A stretch of DNA of 64,000 nt from Paenibacillus senegalensis JC66. Its GTDB lineage: Bacteria > Bacillota > Bacilli > Paenibacillales > NBRC-103111. The stretch covers positions 618,699 through 682,698 of the forward strand of contig NZ_HE610959.1 in the NCBI RefSeq assembly GCF_000285515.1, in the 5' to 3' direction. Below the pieces are notes generated by a model. It searched no databases and was not told the origin of the DNA. It was given only the letters and a program-made list of their open reading frames with translations. Positions 60,899 through 64,000 of this stretch are shown piece after piece. The position numbers and the translations under genes are program-made. Position 1 is the stretch's first letter. Each line of letters opens with the position of its first letter.

Positions 60899-61560
60899 CG
60901 CTTCATCCGATAGCCAAGCCCGCGGATCGTTTCGATAATCGTTGGCTGGGCTGGATCCAGCTCGATTTTTTCGCGAAGATAGCGAATGTGCACCATCAAT
61001 GTCTTATCTCCGTCCAGGTACGGCTCTCCCCATACATTTTCATACAAGTGCTCTTTAGTCAAAATGCGGTTCAAATTCCGCAGGAAATACTCAAATAAAT
61101 AGTACTGCTTCCCGGTTAACCGGATCTCTTCTCCGTTATGCTCGATTCTCAGGTCATTTAAACGAATGGTCAAATGCTGCAGCTGCAGCATTTCCTCCTC
61201 ATTTGTATGAAAACGTCTTAACAGCACTTCGATTCGTGCGGACAATTCATCCGGATGAAAGGGCTTCGTCAAATAATCATCTGCGAACTGCAAGCCCTCC
61301 AGTTTATCCTCAACGGCTGTACGGGCAGACAGCATCAGAATCGGAAGCTCGGGATTTTGCTTCTTCACCCGTCTGCCAATTGAAAAACCGTCCAGTCCAG
61401 GCAGCATCACATCGAGGATTAGCAGATCCGCCTGATGTCTGTACCGATCCACTTCTTCACCCGATTTTAACCAAATGACCTCATAGCCGCGTTCTGTCAA
61501 ATCACGGGTGACCCACTCGCCAATGTCCTTCTCATCTTCAACATAAATGATTCGTTTCAT
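60895..61560 (-). CDS. OmpR-family response regulator (LanR-like)
   Basis: 221 residues. Receiver: VEDEKDIG acidic pair, phosphoacceptor Asp in LLILDVMLPGLDG, Ser in MLSARTAVED, Lys in DDYLTKPF. In most relatives the segment before it reads GLxxGADDY; here it is GLQFADDY, one residue shorter, in the loop before the phospho-switch lysine. C-terminal winged helix: RLTGKQYYLFEYFLRNLNRI, VHIRYLREKIE and RGLGYRM. Start context GGTGAGAACTC. Probably activates the downstream transporter genes. Confidence 0.9.
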   Translation of the reverse strand: MKRIIYVEDEKDIGEWVTRDLTERGYEVIWLKSGEEVDRYRHQADLLILDVMLPGLDGFSIGRRVKKQNPELPILMLSARTAVEDKLEGLQFADDYLTKPFHPDELSARIEVLLRRFHTNEEEMLQLQHLTIRLNDLRIEHNGEEIRLTGKQYYLFEYFLRNLNRILTKEHLYENVWGEPYLDGDKTLMVHIRYLREKIELDPAQPTIIETIRGLGYRMKR

Positions 61561-61769
61561 GAGTTCTCACCGTTCCTCGGTCATTCATATGGCCCATGTA
61601 GAGCCTTAAACCTAATTAACCTGCTCCGAACTGCAAAAGACAGCAATAAAAGAAAGAGCACATCCCCTGAATTTCGAGAATGCACCTTAGTTGGTATTAT
61701 AATCTTTATTATTGTCGCGAATAATCGAACAGCTGTCAATGCTCGGAAGCAGCCTTGCTACCGTCGTGA

Positions 61770-62858
61770 TTAACGAGAGCGGGCCGCCTCTATTTCCTCC
61801 ATAAAATGGCAGGCTGCTAGATGAAAGGAACGGTCCTTGACCTTCCTCAGCTCGGGTGTATCCGTTTTGCAGCGGTCCCGGGCAAATGGACAACGGGTAT
61901 GAAAGCGGCAGCCGCCAGGCGGATCGATTGGCGAAGGGATATCCCCTTTCAATATAGTTCTTTCCTTCTTATTCGCGGGATTCAAAGAAGGGATAGCCGA
62001 CAGCAAAGCTTGCGTATACGGATGCTGAGCATCATTAAACAGGGATGCCTTATCTGCTATTTCCACTATTTTACCCAGATACATTACTATAATGCGGTTG
62101 GATATGTGACGAACCACGCCAAGATCATGGGAAATAAATAGATAAGTTAATTTTAATTCCTTCTGCAGCTTTTTCAGCAAATTAAGCACTTGTGCCTGGA
62201 TTGATACATCCAACGCGGAAACAGCTTCATCGCATATAACCAGTTTTGGATTAACCGATAAAGCCCGGGCAATGCCGATCCGCTGCCGTTGTCCTCCACT
62301 AAATTCGTGCGGGAATCGATCTGCCTGATAAGCAGCAAGGCCAACCATTTCGAGAAGTTCAATCGCTCTTTCTCTGCGCTTGTCTGCAGGAACGATTTGT
62401 TGGATCTTCAGCGCCTCTTCCAGTGTCTGTGCTGCAGTTTTGCGTGGATTCAAAGAAGCGTACGGGTCCTGGAAGATCATTTGCAGCTCTCTCCGCTTCC
62501 TCAGCATTTGCTTCTTGGTCAGCTTAAGTAAATCCGTTCCTTCAAACCAAACTCTGCCAGCGGTCGGTTCCTCCAAGCGCATAATTGCTCTGCCGGTTGT
62601 TGATTTGCCGCATCCCGACTCTCCTACAATGCTTACGGTCTCCCCTTCATAAATAGTGAATGAGATATCATCCACAGCTTTGACATGGTTTACTGTACGG
62701 CCTAGAAAGCCTCCCTTGATCGGGTAATACATCTTTAACGAATCGACTCTTAGCAGCTCCTTGCCTTTAGTCCCCAGCTTCCACTGGTCCTTGGATTTGA
62801 AAGGTGTTTTTTCCCCCGGGATGGAAATCCCCGCTTCTTTAACAGCTTCATTCGTCAT
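61770..62858 (-). CDS. oppF: Oligopeptide ABC ATPase (OppF/DppF type)
   Basis: 362 residues. Walker A GESGCGKST, signature FSGGQRQRIGIARAL, Walker B VICDEAVSALD, H loop ISHDL. C-terminal oligopeptide-transporter module with DIPSPIDPPGGCRFHTRC and PFARDRC, whose cysteine-rich segment is typical. It overlaps the preceding ATPase gene by 4 bases and is the last gene of the operon seen here. Confidence 0.93.
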   Translation of the reverse strand: MTNEAVKEAGISIPGEKTPFKSKDQWKLGTKGKELLRVDSLKMYYPIKGGFLGRTVNHVKAVDDISFTIYEGETVSIVGESGCGKSTTGRAIMRLEEPTAGRVWFEGTDLLKLTKKQMLRKRRELQMIFQDPYASLNPRKTAAQTLEEALKIQQIVPADKRRERAIELLEMVGLAAYQADRFPHEFSGGQRQRIGIARALSVNPKLVICDEAVSALDVSIQAQVLNLLKKLQKELKLTYLFISHDLGVVRHISNRIIVMYLGKIVEIADKASLFNDAQHPYTQALLSAIPSLNPANKKERTILKGDIPSPIDPPGGCRFHTRCPFARDRCKTDTPELRKVKDRSFHLAACHFMEEIEAARSR

Positions 62859-63862
62859 TCCGCCCTCACCTCCGGTTTAGCTTCCCATTTGTCAGTGTAA
62901 ATCCAGCATCGCACTTCATGACGGCCGTCAACATGATCGAGCTCCGGAAGATGATCGAAGCAGAGAGGGATAGCATGCGGACAGCGCGGAGCGAACCGGC
63001 AGCCTTCTACCCTCTCGAATGGATTGGGTACTGTGCCTCTAATCGCCTCGAGTTCCTCCTGATCCTCGTCATGCCGGGGAAGCGAATTCAAAAGTCCTTG
63101 GGTATAAGGGTGCTTGGGAGCGGAAAACAGCTGGTCGACACTGGCGTACTCGACCACCTTGCCGCAATACATAACGGCCACCTCATCACAGGTTTCTGCT
63201 ACAACACCAAGGTCATGAGTGATAATCATGACAGACATCTGAAATTGCTTCTGTAAATCCTTGATGAGCTCCAGAATTTGCGCCTGAATCGTCACGTCTA
63301 ATGCCGTAGTAGGCTCATCGGCAATAAGAAGCTCCGGGTTACAAGCAAGAGCAATGGCGATCATCACTCTTTGCCGCATGCCCCCCGATAGTTCGAACGG
63401 ATACTGGTGCACTCGCTTTTCAGGCGAAGGAATGCCAACCAGCCGCAATATATCAACTGCCTTGCGCAGCGCCGTCTTCTTGTTCATCTTCTCATGAATT
63501 TGGAATGATTCAGCTATTTGCTCACCCACTGTGTACACCGGATTGAGAGAAGTCATAGGTTCTTGAAAAATCATGGAGATATGATTTCCGCGTATACTTC
63601 GCATCTGCCTATTCGTCTTTTTAAGCAGATCCTCGCCCTTATAATTAATCTCTCCCCCCACTATTCGACCGGGTTCAAAAATCAGGCGCAGGATGGATAG
63701 GGATAAAATACTTTTTCCTGAACCGGACTCTCCAACTATTCCTAATGTCTTTCCTTTAAGCACCTTTAAGTCTATGCCGTCAACAGCCTTGACTTCCCCT
63801 TCCTCGGTAAAAAACGAAGTTGCAAGCTGCTTGATCTCCAAGATTGTATCTTGCTTGACCAC
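62855..63862 (-). CDS. oppD: Oligopeptide ABC ATPase (OppD/DppD type)
   Basis: 335 residues from GTG at 63862 (GGGGGA about 9 bases upstream); the longer frame to 63922 lacks a site. Walker [10 protein letters not shown], signature [14 protein letters not shown], Walker [14 protein letters not shown]-terminal [16 protein letters not shown]. Works with OppF as the second ATPase of a peptide importer. The permease gene upstream is only partly in the window. Confidence 0.93.
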   Translation of the reverse strand: MVKQDTILEIKQLATSFFTEEGEVKAVDGIDLKVLKGKTLGIVGESGSGKSILSLSILRLIFEPGRIVGGEINYKGEDLLKKTNRQMRSIRGNHISMIFQEPMTSLNPVYTVGEQIAESFQIHEKMNKKTALRKAVDILRLVGIPSPEKRVHQYPFELSGGMRQRVMIAIALACNPELLIADEPTTALDVTIQAQILELIKDLQKQFQMSVMIITHDLGVVAETCDEVAVMYCGKVVEYASVDQLFSAPKHPYTQGLLNSLPRHDEDQEELEAIRGTVPNPFERVEGCRFAPRCPHAIPLCFDHLPELDHVDGRHEVRCWIYTDKWEAKPEVRAE

Positions 63863-63931
63863 TTTTCTTTCCCCCTTATTTCGCCGTTTCTGGAAGTTTC
63901 CATCACCACATGAAAGCTTCAATGGGTCAAA

Positions 63932-64000
63932 TTAATTCAAATCAATCCGTTTGTTAAAGTATCGATAGGAAATGTCAACAATGAGATTTACCAGTACAAA
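63932..64000 (-). CDS. Peptide ABC permease C-terminus (partial)
   Basis: The last 22 codons are visible on the minus strand: FVLVNLIVDISYRYFNKRID, ending LN and a stop at 63932-63934. LVNLIVDxxYxxxxxRI is the usual C-terminal membrane segment and tail of OppB/DppB-type permeases. The gene continues beyond the window edge. It is the upstream partner of oppD in the same operon. Confidence 0.75.
   Translation of the reverse strand, partial: FVLVNLIVDISYRYFNKRIDLN

Overview
The window looks like chromosome of a Gram-positive, spore-forming Bacillales, most probably Paenibacillus. The reasons are strong AGGAGG-type ribosome binding sites with many TTG/GTG starts, CotD- and CotF-type spore coat genes, an SR1P-like peptide beside a GapB-type dehydrogenase, Lpl/Ytc-type sugar ABC transporters without their own ATPase, a membrane-anchored AraC regulator with a periplasm-facing domain, and a FIMAH-domain secreted protein. 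The genus is inferred from gene content. I saw no rRNA, tRNA, phage module or CRISPR array.

Layout. 1-0.6 kb: a palindrome-array repeat and an IS256-type transposase remnant. 0.7-12 kb: housekeeping and envelope genes (CAP protein, polysaccharide deacetylase, lipase-like hydrolase, CcdA, UDP-sugar pyrophosphorylase, lactonase, papain-like hydrolase, MFS pump, secreted GDPD) and a CotD-like coat gene. 12.1-13 kb: intergenic repeats. 13-17 kb: WGxxGxxG-like small protein, fructokinase, nucleotidyltransferase, propeller lipoprotein. 17.2-19.5 kb: a gluconeogenic cluster gapB / SR1P-like / glpX. 19.8-25.4 kb: an L-rhamnose operon (aldolase-dehydrogenase, isomerase, kinase, DeoR regulator). 26.2-34 kb: a sugar-oligosaccharide ABC transporter with two binding proteins and a membrane AraC regulator, read in the same direction as the rhamnose operon and probably functionally linked to it. 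34.4-36.7 kb: coat genes and a VCBS-repeat protein. 36.9-42 kb: APH-like kinase, membrane protein, two-component pair, HAD hydrolase with a long structured leader, glutathione peroxidase. 42-44.3 kb: about 2.2 kb without genes, packed with repeats. 44.3-47.9 kb: a very large secreted propeller/FIMAH protein. 48-56.9 kb: small enzymes and regulators, including an Rrf2 regulator and NmrA-type oxidoreductase pair that share a putative operator. 57-61.6 kb: a lantibiotic-immunity-like ABC-2 transporter with its two-component system. 61.8-64 kb: the end of an oligopeptide ABC transporter operon.

The most unusual features are non-coding. (1) Three dispersed copies of a roughly 0.3 kb element each carry four 22-bp palindromes at an almost exact 52-bp period. 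(2) The HAD hydrolase gene is preceded by a promoter, a 15-codon leader ORF and a chain of mutually exclusive hairpins ending in a terminator, the layout of ribosome-mediated attenuation. (3) Two near-identical 116-bp inverted-repeat elements sit in front of the ABC permease and binding-protein genes. (4) A 23-bp site is shared in opposite orientations by the Rrf2 promoter and the adjacent oxidoreductase promoter region.

Functional assignments rest on motifs read by eye. No database search was run, so family names are recognition calls and substrates are mostly inference.
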